Shown: piece after piece, positions 21,563 to 32,329 of the stretch | Layout: every line of letters begins with the position of its first letter | Position numbering within the stretch: position 1 is the stretch's first letter | DNA from: Psilocybe azurescens | Taxonomy: Eukaryota; Basidiomycota; Agaricomycetes; Agaricales; Agrocybaceae | Reading direction: 5' to 3' | Assembly (NCBI GenBank): GCA_023853785.1 | Contig: JAJIRX010000893.1 | Location: 1-42,673, forward strand | DNA length: 42,673 nucleotides | Program-made: the position numbers and the translations under genes | The notes under the pieces: generated by a model | Database searches by the model: none | The model's input: the letters and a program-made list of their open reading frames with translations, nothing else | What the model was told of the DNA's origin: nothing

Positions 21563-24500
21563 ATGGACAGGGAACCCATTCCATGGGATCTTTACAATAA
21601 TAAGAAAAACAAGCCAAAGCCAAAGCCCACATTCTCTTCTTCAACCAGATTCAGAAGGCTTCCTCCTGACGATGAGGACCACGCTCAGAGTCACAGGCCT
21701 CCTGCTAGCACAGGCAGTCTCCCAGGCCCGTCGAAAAAAGCCCACCCAGTACTTTTTTCGCGTTTTATTTATAATCCACTTGTGTTCATTGACATGGCTA
21801 TAGAAACCTCCACATCATAACGTATCCAAACCGTCCTCTGTCGCGTTGACGTTCCAAACCACCGCGGTTCCTTCTAGCAAGCCTCCGTCCACAGGCCCTG
21901 GTCGCCCGCCCGTGCCCTCAAAGGTGCTCTTCGACCCCATAGGAAGGCATCGCTCAGTATGTGCCACACGTCCTCGCTCCCTCGTTTACTTAACAAATCC
22001 AGTCACTTCAGGTCCTCTCACTCGCGAAGGCGCGCTTCGCACCGCGCCCTTCCGGTACTATCTCTTCTCCCACGTTCACATCTACACCTGAACCCAAAGC
22101 AAAAATAAATCATCTGCATTAGCACTCGAGCCACGCGCTCCAGCTCCAGCTGCTGCTGCACAAACCGCGGGTCCGTCCAAATCTGCACCCCGTGAGCGAA
22201 CAGCGATGAAGCGCAGACATTCATCTTCGTCAGATGAAGAACAGGAGGAAGGGATGCAAAAGAAAATAGAGATAGGCAGCGATTCAGATGAGGCGGAGGA
22301 GCGCATGAATCAACCTGTGGTGGGCGTGGCCAGTGATTCAGAAGAGGAGGAGGCGCGACCACAAAATGTTGTGGGGGTGATGAACGATTCGGAAGAAGAA
22401 GAAGAAGAAGAAGAAGAAGAAGAAGAAGAGGAGGAGGAGGAGGAGGAGGAGGAGGAGGAGGAGGAGGTGCGACCACAAAATGTTGTGGGGGTAATGAGTG
22501 ATTCGGAAGAAGGAGGGGAGGAGGAGGAGGAGGAGGAGGAGGAGGAGGAGGAGGAGGAGGCGCGAGAGCAACCTGTGGTGGGCATAATCAGCGATTCAGA
22601 AGAAGGAGAGGAGGAGGAGGAGGAGGCGCGAGAGCAACATGTGGTGGGCATAGTCAGTGATTCAGAAGGAGAGGAGGAAGAAGAGGCGCGAGAGCAACCT
22701 GTGGTTGGAGTAGCCAGCGATTCAGAAGAAGGAGAGGAGGCAGAAGACGCGCGAGAGCAACCTGTGGTAGGAGTAGCCAGCGATTCAGAAGAAGGAGAAG
22801 ACGAAGACGAAGTGGCGCGAGAGCAACCTGTGGTGGGCATAGCCAGCGATTCAGAAGAAGAAGAGGAAGAGGAGGAGATACAGCCGCCCTCGGAACGGGA
22901 AATTGAAATTGGCAGCGACTCGACCGACAATGAAGAGATCCAGCCGCCCCCGAGACGCCAAATTGAGATAGGCGTCGACACAGACGAGGACGAGGATGAC
23001 GAGGAGATACAGCCGCCCTCGGAACGGCAGCAAATCGAGCTAGGCTTCGGGACCAGCGATTCGGAAGACGCGGAGGAGGGAGAGACGGAGGAGCGGGTGC
23101 AGTCGGATGTTGAAGTAGGCAGCGATTCAGGAGAGGCGGAGGTGGAGGAGCAGCAGGGAAAGGAAAGGCAAGCGCGAGTGCGGGCTGCACTGGCGAATAT
23201 GGGCGATTCGGACGAGGACGAGGCGGTGCGGGTCGGCAACTTGGAGGCTGAGACGAATGAGAAGTCTGCCGGTGGTGGTGGTGAGTCTCCGAGGGGGCGG
23301 GTGATGGGGATGGTCAGCGATAATGAGAGCGAGAGCGAGAGTGAAAAGGGCGATGACATGAGTAGGGAAGGGGAGGAGGTGGCGGAAAAGGATGAGGAGG
23401 ACGCGAAGATGGAGGAGGATGCGGACATGAATATGGATATTGCGCATGTGCAGAGCCGCACGCAAACACCAGCGCGGACTCCAACTCCGCCTCGAACCGA
23501 AATTCGCGCTCTAGCGCCAGCTCGGGCTCGAACGCGAACGCGAACCCAATTCCCAGCCCCGGATTACTCCCAACCGGCTTCCTTGGCCTTACCTGCCGCG
23601 CAAACGTCGTCGCAGGCTCGAGCTCCTGCGGGTGTGCACCCCGAATCCGGGTCCTCATCCTCATCCTCACCCGCACCCGCACCTGCATTCCACCTCCAAA
23701 CACAAGCACCACCCCCACTCCCCATCGACGAAACGATCACGCGCGTCGAGGAGGACCTGCGCACCGTGCGCGCGCAGTGGGAGGCGCGGTGGGAGTCCAA
23801 GAGCCTGGCGCAGGTGGGCAGGGAGGCGCGCGCGCGCCGGGGATGGTGGGGCGGGACAGGGCGTGGGAGCGGCAGGTGAGAGAGTGGAAGGAGGAGAGGG
23901 CAGGGAGAGGGAGAGGAGGAGGAGCGCGCACGGGAGGAAGGCGCATGGGAGGAAGAACAACGCGAGAAGGCGCGTCAGGAGGAGCTGGAAAATGAACTAC
24001 AACGCGAGCGTGGGCGCGTCGAGCGCGAGCTGGAATACGAAAAAGCGTGTCGCGCCGAGCTGGAACGCGAGCTCGCACAGGAGCGCGAGAAGGCGCGTCT
24101 GGCGGAGCGCGAGCGCGCGCTGGAGAGGGAGCAGGAGAGGGGCGCAAGATGCAGCATGCGCTGGAGATGCAGCGCGTGCAGAGGTTGCACGCGCAGCGCT
24201 CGCTGCTACTAATGCTAGTGCTGCCAACGCCGCCGCCGCCGAGAAGACGGTGGTGTTCCCGCCGGAGATGGAGGAGCGGATCGCGCAGCGCGTGTTGACG
24301 GTGTTGCAGCCTGCGTTGCTTGAGAGCGCGCGTGTCGAGCGGGAGGCGCAGCGGCTGCGTGAGAGGGACGAGAGGGAGGCCAAGGAGAGGACGGAGCGCG
24401 CAGACAAGTCGCGCGCGAAAGAGGAGGAAGCAGCACGCGATGCGCTGGAGAGTGCGCACGAGGAGAGGGAGCAAGCACGGGACGAGCAGAGGGCGTGGGC

Positions 24501-26109
24501 GAGGGAGGAGAGGGAGAAGACGTGGGAGGCGAGGGAGGAGCGGAGGAAGGACGATAGGGAGCGGGACGCGCGGGAGCTGATGCAGGCGTGGGAGGCTAGG
24601 CAGAGGGAGAGTGAGAGGGTGAGGGAGGAGCAGAGGAATAAGCTCTGGGAGGCGGAGAGGGAGAGCGCGCGAGGAGGCGAGGAAGCGCGAGGAAGAATGG
24701 CATAGGAGGGAGGATGAGAGGGAGAGGAAGCGCTGTGAGGATGAGAAGGCGCGTTTTGGGAATTTCGAGAGGAGGATGGACGAACGCGATGCCCAGCGCG
24801 AGAAAGAACGCGAAAAAAGAACGCGAAGAGGAGAGGGAACGGCTGGTGGGCTTTGAACGACGGGCAACAGAGTTTGAAAGCCGAAGCGAGGCACGACGAG
24901 AAGAAGAGCGCGAGGCTCAAAAAGTGAGGGATGAGAAGAGGGATAAGGATGCGAAGGATGTGTATCGTGCACTTGGGCTTCTGGCGGGGCGGGTGGGTGT
25001 GGTGTTGAACGTGCTTGGTGTGGGCAGCGACGGCAATGTTGCTAGTGCCGGGGTCAGTGCCGCAGCTGGCACAGTTGGACCTGAAGACACGTCGTTTGCT
25101 GCTATCGGGAGGAAGAGGAGGAGACTTGCACGCGGTATTCAGGATGAGAATGTTGAAGTCATCGATGTGGACATGGAGGAGACCTCGTCTTCGCGTCCAG
25201 CACAACCGCGCACTGAAAAAGCGGAAGCGAAGAGTGTGCTGGACAGGTTGACGAGTGTCGAAATGGATATCCAGGAGTGTTTGGAGAGGTTGAGGGATCC
25301 GATGGCTGGGTTTAATGCTGAGCCGCAGGCTTTGGCGCGGGCGGATTCAGAGACGGGCGGTGATGGTATGTTTATTCTGTTATTCTGTTAACTGGGTTGG
25401 CTCATCTTTTATTCTTCAGATTCTGGATCTGCGGGTGTTTCTGCTTCTGCTTCTGGAGGTGAAGTTCCTCTCAAGATTAGGCACGAAATGGGGACAAGTC
25501 CTCTACGATCTGGACAAGCGGCTACACCCAAGACGAGGAAACGGAAATTATTGTGGGAAGTGAATGGAGAGGATAATGCTATTGCCCTCGTTGGTTCTAA
25601 AGTTGACGGCCCTTCAATGGAAACCCATCTCCAGCAAAACCAAAACCACGAGATTCAGAAGCAATTGAAGGACATGATGGAACGCATTGGTGCATATGTT
25701 GACTTTCCCTTTTCGGTTTATTGGTTCCTAATCACGGAATTTTAGAGGGCCTGTCTGACTTGATTTACAAGAATGCGCAGATCTCTCAAAAGCAGAATCT
25801 TGAGCTCAAGGACAAGTTTACGAATATGATGGAGCATATGGGTAATTTGGATCTAATTTTTCGTCCCTCTTTTAGCTGAAGGATGAGTTCTAGGGACCAT
25901 TTCATCGAAGATGGGATCATCGATAGCTCATAAAGGACCTCCTGTAAAACAAAAAGAATACGACGGAGATGTGTCGCCAGATGAAGACGAACAAGACGTT
26001 CAAGAGCAAGCACCAAACGACTTGGACGACGTTTTTGGCCCGCTAATCGTCAACTCCTCACCTTACGGGATGCACGGACCGCCACAGGCGACCAAAAAGA
26101 ATTTACCCG
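21563..26109 (+). CDS. Acidic poly-SIM coiled-coil nuclear protein (5' part, possibly of a larger gene)
   Basis: ATG 21563 starts MDREPIPWDLYNN. Phased exons: 21563-21748, 21882-21956, 22012-22054, 22133-25365, 25420-25689, 25746-25841 and 25894-26109. Domains: Pro/Ala-rich start and a KRRH basic spot; an acidic array (22264-23140) with about eight VVG[VI]xSDSEE motifs and several IEIGSDS-type motifs; a Glu/Arg coiled coil (about 23760-24960, with a block EKTVVFPPEMEERIAQRVL); NVEVIDVDMEE near 25155; short helical exons (LKDMMERI, FTNMMEHM). The motifs fit phosphorylatable SUMO-interacting motifs (hydrophobic core plus CK2-type SDSEE). The coiled-coil exon changes frame about six times between 23840 and 24820, mostly at homopolymers. 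The last exon ends in phase 1 at a GTATGT donor, so the gene continues. I know no named homologue; a SUMO-binding role is inference. Confidence 0.65.
22264..23140 (+). repeat. Tandem phospho-SIM repeat array with GAA/GAG microsatellite
   Basis: Protein units [PN]VVG[VI]xSDSEE occur about eight times, each followed by a Glu run and often AREQ. A second group reads (K/E/Q)IE[IL]G followed by Ser/Asp-rich acid. DNA units are about 60-100 bp long. A pure GAA then GAG tract lies at about 22398-22468. Such arrays change length easily. Confidence 0.85.
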
Positions 26110-26986
26110 GTATGTTCCTTTTCCCTTTTCAGAGTCCGTTTTGTGGGCACACCTGTGAGTTAAATGTAATGCTGATTGTGTTCTTCTTTTTCTTGTTTCA
26201 TATTCTTTTTTTGCCTTTCTATATCTTTTTATTCACTTTGCCATTTCTTTGATGGAACAACTTTTCTATTTACCCCAAATTTTTGATCTATTTCTCTATT
26301 TTTGGACTATTTTTCTCTCAAATCGGGACATGCGCATCATTGCGCCACCCCTCGGCTACATCAAAACTCAACTTTCTTTTCTACTTCCGTCACTATTCAA
26401 CTTGCCTTCGCGCGGTTTTTCGGTTACACCTTACCTTTGTATTTGTTCGTTCGTTCTGTGTTTGTGACTATCGGGGCGCACTGATCTTGTAAAATACTGC
26501 TTGCTCTAACTGCGGTTTCTTTGCATTTGTCATCACAAACATTGACCACTTTCTTCGCCGTTTATCATCCATGCTCTGCCGCGCTGTCGATGCCTATGCC
26601 TATGCCGCCGCCACCGCCTCCTCTAATGCCGTCCATGTCGCACTCGGCACGTCCAACGATCGCGGTCACACCACCGACACCGCCGCCGACGCTAACCCAC
26701 GCGCCGCCAACATCGACACACCTGACTCAACCTAAATCGACTCTTCCCATGCCACCGCCGTTACCTCATGCGTCCACCCCGCCTGCATCTGCCCCGTCTC
26801 CGTCTCCGTCTCCTTCTCCCACGTATGCGCATACACCCACGCTCACGACCACCGAAATCCTGACGCACCTCCTGCCCTTCCTAACGCCCGTGGCCGTCCC
26901 GCTCTCGTGGGATCTGGGCGACGATGTCGTGCTGCGGGCCATGTTTGCGGATTTGCTTGGGGATCCGATGCTGTTTGGGGGCACAG
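26110..26986 (+). other. AG-free zone: candidate 877-nt intron or 5' region of the next gene
   Basis: From 26160 to 26984 (825 nt) there is no AG dinucleotide on this strand, although the opposite strand and the flanks are full of them. It starts about 50 nt after a GTATGT donor (26110) and ends at CACAG (26982-26986). Donor phase and acceptor phase agree: the last base G of 26109 plus AT makes GAT, which is in frame with the long ORF. Branch-type words CTAAC lie near 26505, 26691 and 26880, and CTGAC near 26722 and 26858. The first half is T/C-rich. The second half is also an open frame (ATG 26590) whose Ser, Arg, Lys, Gln and Glu codons all avoid AG. Confidence 0.6.
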
Positions 26987-29900
26987 ATGTGAATGGAGGA
27001 ACGGTGGAGAAGAGCGCCGCGCCGGGTGATGCGGGACGGGAGGCTGATGGACGGTCTGCGAAAGGCAAGGGGCGAGTGAGAGATGTGGACGTGGACGTGG
27101 CTATGGATGTGGCTATGGATGATGTGGTGCAGGAGGAAGAGAACAGGACTGCGGATGGTGTGGTGCAGCAGGAAGAGAACAGGACTACGGATGATGTTCG
27201 CGTGGGGCTTCCAGACGAGAGCTCGCTACCGCAGCTGGAGTCGACGCCGCGCTGCGACGTGCCTCCCGACACGGCGAAGAAGAGTGCGCATACACCTACG
27301 GCGACCACACGCACGAGCACGAGATCCGAGTCCAGAGCCGGATCCCGGCCCCTTCGGAAATCGTCCACGGGCCAATTTTCGCCTGTAGACTGGTCGAAAA
27401 CGAGGGCTGTGGCGAACGAGGACGCTCTGGTGCTGAACCTGAGCCCCAACGCCAAACTCGTCCTCGGGCCCCCATCCGCAGTCGCAGTGCAGAGGCGCGC
27501 GTCGAGTCCTAATCCGAATCCCAGCCCGACGAAGGTTCTTGTCACATCGCCATCCGTGGGTGGAAAACCGAAACCGAGCGCAGCGACCACGCCTCCGCGG
27601 GCGTTGGCCGCGAGCCGGTCGTACACGCTGCCGCCGCCGATGGAGGGCTCGATTGCGGCGCTCAGGGAGGTGTCGCTGGGCACTGCGTATACGGACACGT
27701 ATGTGTACGGCGATGCGCTGAGCAGGGATGGGCGGAGCTTTGGAGTGGGTTCGGGAGATGAGAGACTGGTCATGGGTGCCGATGCGGGTGAGAGGATGCT
27801 GAGCCCGGAGAGTGAAGAAGAGAGAGATGAGAAGGTGGATGAGAGGGTGGATGAGAAGGTGGATGAGAAAATGGATGAGAAAATGAACAAGAAAATGAAC
27901 AAGAAAATGAACAAGAATATGGACAAGAAGATGAACGAGAAGATGGATGAGGTGGATGAGAAGATGGGTGACAATGAGGACGAGAAGGTGGACGAGAAGG
28001 TGGATGAGAAGATGGACGAGAAGATGGATGAGAAGGTGAATGAGAAAATGGATGAGAAAATGGATGAGAAAATGGACGAGAAAATGGACGAGAAAACGGA
28101 TGAGAAACCGGATGAGAAGATGGACGAGAAAATGGATGAAAAGATGGTAGAAGACAGTGCTCGCGCCGGATTGAACTCGGTGGCTTCGGTGTCTAAAGCC
28201 TTGACAAGGGCTTTGACGATAGGAAGTGCTATGACGGAAAGGACGACGTCAAGCACATCCTCGCTCTCGACCTTGACCTCTCTTACTTCTACGCCGTCCG
28301 CGGCTGTATCTGTCCTTGGACCTGAAATGCACTCTCCGCCTGCATCACCTGCATCGTCTGTGCCGTCGCCTGTTATCGATTTGCAAGACGTCAAACTCGG
28401 GCCTCACAGCAAGCAAACGAGCCTAGAGCCGGGTTCAGCTACTCAACCCTCCGATGTAGTTGCGCCATTATCGATATCGCATTCTTCCTCGACGACAACG
28501 ATATCTACAGCGACGCCCTTCCCGGGTTCTCAGTCGCAATCGACAGAGGATGACGAAGCCGTTGTGCAGAGCCTGGTGATGGTGGGCTTGCAGGAGCAGG
28601 AAGAGCTGCACGGAGGCGAGGATTCGATGGCCACTGTGCAGGGGATGTATGCGCAGGAACCGACGCCTGTATCCGCTACGCCGCAGAGGGACGATCACAA
28701 CGATGTCATACCTTCTATCCGCTCGTCTCCTGCTGTTGACAAGGGCAAGGCCAGGGCTGTAGATATGGATATGGATATGGAAAGCGAGATGCGCGACGAA
28801 GACGAGGACACGCATATGGGTCAGCCGCTTTTGGGTCAAGCAGAGACTCCCAGTAGTGGGTCGTCTCCGCTGTTCACGTCGCCCTTCCAGCCTCGAGCAC
28901 ACGATGATGTACCACACAACAACAACAACGGCGATGATGATGATGACAACAATATGGATACCGCTACTCTGCCCCATGTCGAGCCTAAAATGGCAGCTGA
29001 GAGTGCCAAATCGCAATCCGACTCTGACGAGCACCCGGAGACGACGCGGATCGTGCAGGCGAAGCGGGAGCTGAACAGTCCTATAACCGTGCCTGCGCAA
29101 TTATCGCATGCGGGGTACGACTATATTCCGTCCGCATCGCCCTCGCCCAGCAGGCTTGCGGGCACGTCTTCGCAACCGGCGACCGCTTCCAAGCCTCTCG
29201 CCGACGACATTGTAGTGGTTGAATTCGACGATCCGCCCCGGACGTCCTTCACGCGCACTTCGCCGCTGAAGAAGAGGATGAGAAAGAAGGGAGAGCGGGT
29301 GAACGCGCTGGCGGCGGTGTCGGCGGCGGCGTCGACGAGTGTCATCTCGATATCCTCCGGGTCCGAGGACGAAGTGCAGCACCCAAAAGCGACGCAGACG
29401 CAGACGCAGAAACAGAAGCAAAAGCAAAAGCAGACGAAGCCCCCGCTTTCGCAGACACCACCGAAGCAACAGCAGCCGAGCGCCACTTTGGAGAACAAAA
29501 GCAGCGCAGTGCGTCCGCGGCCGCGGCCCATTCCTGATGGGCGGCGTAAATCTGCTGTGAAGATCGAGATCTTCGCGCCGCCCCCTGCGGAGGTTGTCGA
29601 TCTCACGACACCTGTGCGCGGTCGCTCTCCTGCGGGCGCTGCGAGTGGCGGCTCTCGACGACGCGCGCTGGGCTCGCCACCTCCTTCGCCCCTGGCGTCG
29701 ATTTCAACGTCCAAGCCCGCTCTGAAGAAACCTGCTGAGAAGGTGCCTGTGCAGGACCAGCCATCGCAGAAGGCCCCCAGTATCAAAGCTGCTACGCCTA
29801 AACCAGAGCCCGCTCCCGAAGGATACTACTCCTCTCCTCTCAGCTCAGCAGAGGATTCGGAAGACGAGGCCATGCCGCCGTCGCTGCCGCTACCATCGTC

Positions 29901-31463
29901 TGCGTTTGACATCGTGAAAAGCACAGCGCGCCTGGCGGCGTTGGACGACGACGACGACGCGGAGATCATCGTCGTCCGGAAGAAAAAGATCGTGCGGGAT
30001 GCACCATCGTCTGCCTCTGGTGCAGGGAGGACCGGTGCGAGCAGCGGCGCGGGCGTCAAGCCCGACCCGGACGCTGATGCTGATGCTGTGGACGGCAGTA
30101 TGGGCGCGGCGAAGACGACGACGCGGATGGCGGAGCTGCTGGCTGCGAAGGGCAAGAAGCAGAGCGCGGCGGCGACGCGGGTGAAGAAGCGCAAACGGAC
30201 GTCGGAGGCGAGCTCGGCCCTTGCGAATGAGGATGCGGGCGGCGGGGCGGACAGCGATGAGGAGGAAGACGCGCAGTACAAGCAGCCGCCTCTGAAGAGG
30301 GCTAAGGCGCGGAGTTCGGCTGCTGCCGCCGCCGCTGAGAAGGATAAGGGGAAAGCGAGGGAGACACGCAGTGAAAGTTTGAAATTTAGGGAGAAGGAAA
30401 AGACGAAGAAGGAGCAAGAGGAGGGCCCGTCGGCGAGATACCCGCACCGTTCGCCGCGCAAAGACCTGTCAAGTATCAGTTCTTCTGGGACGACACCCAA
30501 GAAGAAACGTGCACAGGGCTTGGTGTGGCCGAAGATTGCAAATCCCAATTTTGACTTGGTAAGTTGGTAATTCTCGTGCATATCTGATCTTGCAATTTGA
30601 CTTGCTTTATCTCGTTTGCTTTCATAGTATGTTAAATGCGACTTGTAAGTGCAATACAGTCGATGATTATACTTTTCACTACTCTGATTGCTGACCTGGA
30701 TTATTTGTGGTTGGGCAGGTGTGAAACGTGGTATCATATTGGATGTGTCGGTTTGGGACCTGACGATGTACGCCTGCGGGACACGGAGATATACGAATGC
30801 CCAATGTGCTTGGCGCATATCCCAAAGTGCGTTTCCTACGCCCTCTTTTACTATTTTTCAAATCTGACGGATTTTTCCTTGCCGTTTATCAACCTCAACT
30901 ATTCACAGAGAACGTACGTCTTTTCCCAGTGCCCTCTAAATTTGTGTAACTTATGCTGACCTGAATAATCATCGTAGAATCACCCGCTAAGAAGATCAAG
31001 GACGAAGAAATCAACGGCTCCAATGCACCCTGTGCACGTCCGCATTGCCTTCTCACATACGTCAATAGACGCGGCAAGGGCAGGAAATCGCAACCTCTCG
31101 ACGACTCGTCGTTCGTCGTTGAAGCGTTCGTCGGCCGACATAAGAAGGTCACGGGCGGACATGGCGTCTCGTACGAATATCTGGTCAAATGGCTCAAGTC
31201 AGTGTTTTCCTTCAGTGCTAGCCATGCCTGTTCAACAGATTTTGCTTATTAATCTATTTGTATGATGCAGCTACGGTTATGACGAAGCGACTGTGCAGAC
31301 GATTGCCAGCATGCAGATGTCTAACCCTGGGCCTCTGCTTGAAGCGTTTGAGAAGCAGGCGGCGGCTGAAGGCATCGACCTTGATAACGCGGGCGACACC
31401 GTCCTTCTCCGTGAGGCGGCCGAAGCTGGCTGGACTGATAACCTGGCGTTCGTCAGATCCTAA
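26590..31463 (+). CDS. PHD finger / chromo-like domain chromatin protein
   Basis: Probable histone-mark reader. If a separate gene, ATG 26590 starts a Pro/Thr/Ser-rich N-terminus; if spliced to the upstream exons, coding resumes at 26987. Exons: 26590-30558, 30628-30644, 30719-30826, 30909-30913 (a 5-nt micro-exon), 30978-31197 and 31271-31463. Seen: a helical block (TEILTHLLPFLTPV, LSWDLGDDVVLRAMFADLLG); a 4-residue DEKM/DEKV repeat (27826-28149); SIM-like VISISSGSEDE (about 29340) and VVDLT (about 29597); many Lys/Arg clusters; a PHD half-finger (YVKCDLCETWYHIGC, CPMC); then a chromo-like segment (VSYEYLVKWLNYGYDEATVQ) near the C-terminus. The first Cys pair of a normal PHD finger is not visible. 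The ORF is undamaged over 4 kb, unlike its neighbours. Confidence 0.72.
27826..28149 (+). repeat. 12-bp coding repeat, [MV][DN][EK]K units
   Basis: About 26 units of 12 bp encode a Met/Val-Asp/Asn-Glu/Lys-Lys tetrapeptide. The product is a highly charged helix or flexible spacer between the SIM-containing regions. Units vary (NKKM, DEVD, GDNE), so the array is not brand new. Confidence 0.9.
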
Positions 31464-31750
31464 TGATCCATTGTCCGACGCCGTTCTATCTCCCACTTTC
31501 ATCCTTTCTTCGACTTTTTACCCCCTTGTCATTTTGCACTTTCTTTTTCTTTTTGTAGATTCATTGTCACATACTTATTCTCTCTAATCTTTCTGCCTCT
31601 TATTTTCATTGCATTTTTTTTTCTTTTCAGTTGTCATTATTAGTATTCATTTTATCATCATCCGTCATCGCCCACCAGTTGGAATTATACAAATACTCTA
31701 GGCTATATCTGCTTTTTGACAGTTCTGTTCATGGTCTTCCAAGATCGCTA
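31464..31750 (+). terminator. 3' end region of the chromatin gene
   Basis: T-rich runs (31530-31640) follow the stop at 31461-31463. No sharp polyadenylation consensus can be assigned. The stretch holds no ORF. Confidence 0.35.
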
Positions 31751-31757
31751 TACATTA

Positions 31758-31931
31758 GGGGCGGTTAGAGTGCCCGGCTTTCAAAACGGCTTTCAAAATC
31801 GTCCCAAAAGCGCCTCGAGAGGTGGTTTTAAGGTTTTCAAACCTCTCTGGAGGTTCTTTTTAATGATTTTATTTCGAAAATCCAGGTTGAAATTGTGTCA
31901 AAACTGTGCCACTACAGTCTCTGACCGCCCC
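31758..31931. mobile_element. MITE-like element with GGGGCGGT termini
   Basis: GGGGCGGTTAGAG at 31758-31770 is matched by CTCTGACCGCCCC at 31919-31931, an inverted pair of 13 bp with one difference. The 174-bp body holds a second internal inverted pair (CGAGAGGTGGTTTT against AAACCTCTCTGG). There is no coding capacity. A target-site duplication is not obvious. Confidence 0.5.
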
Positions 31932-32329
31932 CACCGATTTCCAGTTAACGCCCCAGATCCAAACACGACTTAAAGCCTAATCTCGTCCATTGAATTGGAA
32001 TCGGAATAAAGACCTCCTCGTCACTCGTATGAGAGAGCCTCTGCAAGACACCAGCGTATGTACGGCAAGGCTAGGTTCCGTGCGTTTGCGTTTCTCCGTG
32101 TTTGCTATCTTTGCCATTCTAACTTTCCAGAAATTCCAGTTGACTTCACTCTAGATTTGCCAGAGCCCTCAGCAGACTCCGGTGGACGGGTAATGACACC
32201 TCCACGACTCCGCGCACGCAAGGCCCCAAGGTACACATATGTCACGATGGCGGGGTTTGATTTGTGCACTATCGATTGCGATCTCAACCCTCCTTGCTTC
32301 CCAACTCTAACCAACAACCAGCAGACATG

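Noticed and set aside
22310..23461. 383-codon minus-strand Ser-rich frame
   Set aside because: Antisense of GAA/GAG-rich coding gives TTC/CTC codons for Ser and Phe. The sense strand has phased introns and repeat structure.
23737..25205. Two overlapping minus-strand frames of about 400 codons
   Set aside because: Antisense shadows of the Glu/Arg coiled coil (Leu/Pro/Ser-rich), without introns or motifs.
26766..28394. 542-codon minus-strand frame
   Set aside because: Mirror of the GAGAAG repeat and biased codon positions of the long + strand ORF; no start context or domain.
29826..30818. 330-codon minus-strand frame
   Set aside because: Crosses the exons and introns of the PHD region antisense; composition only.
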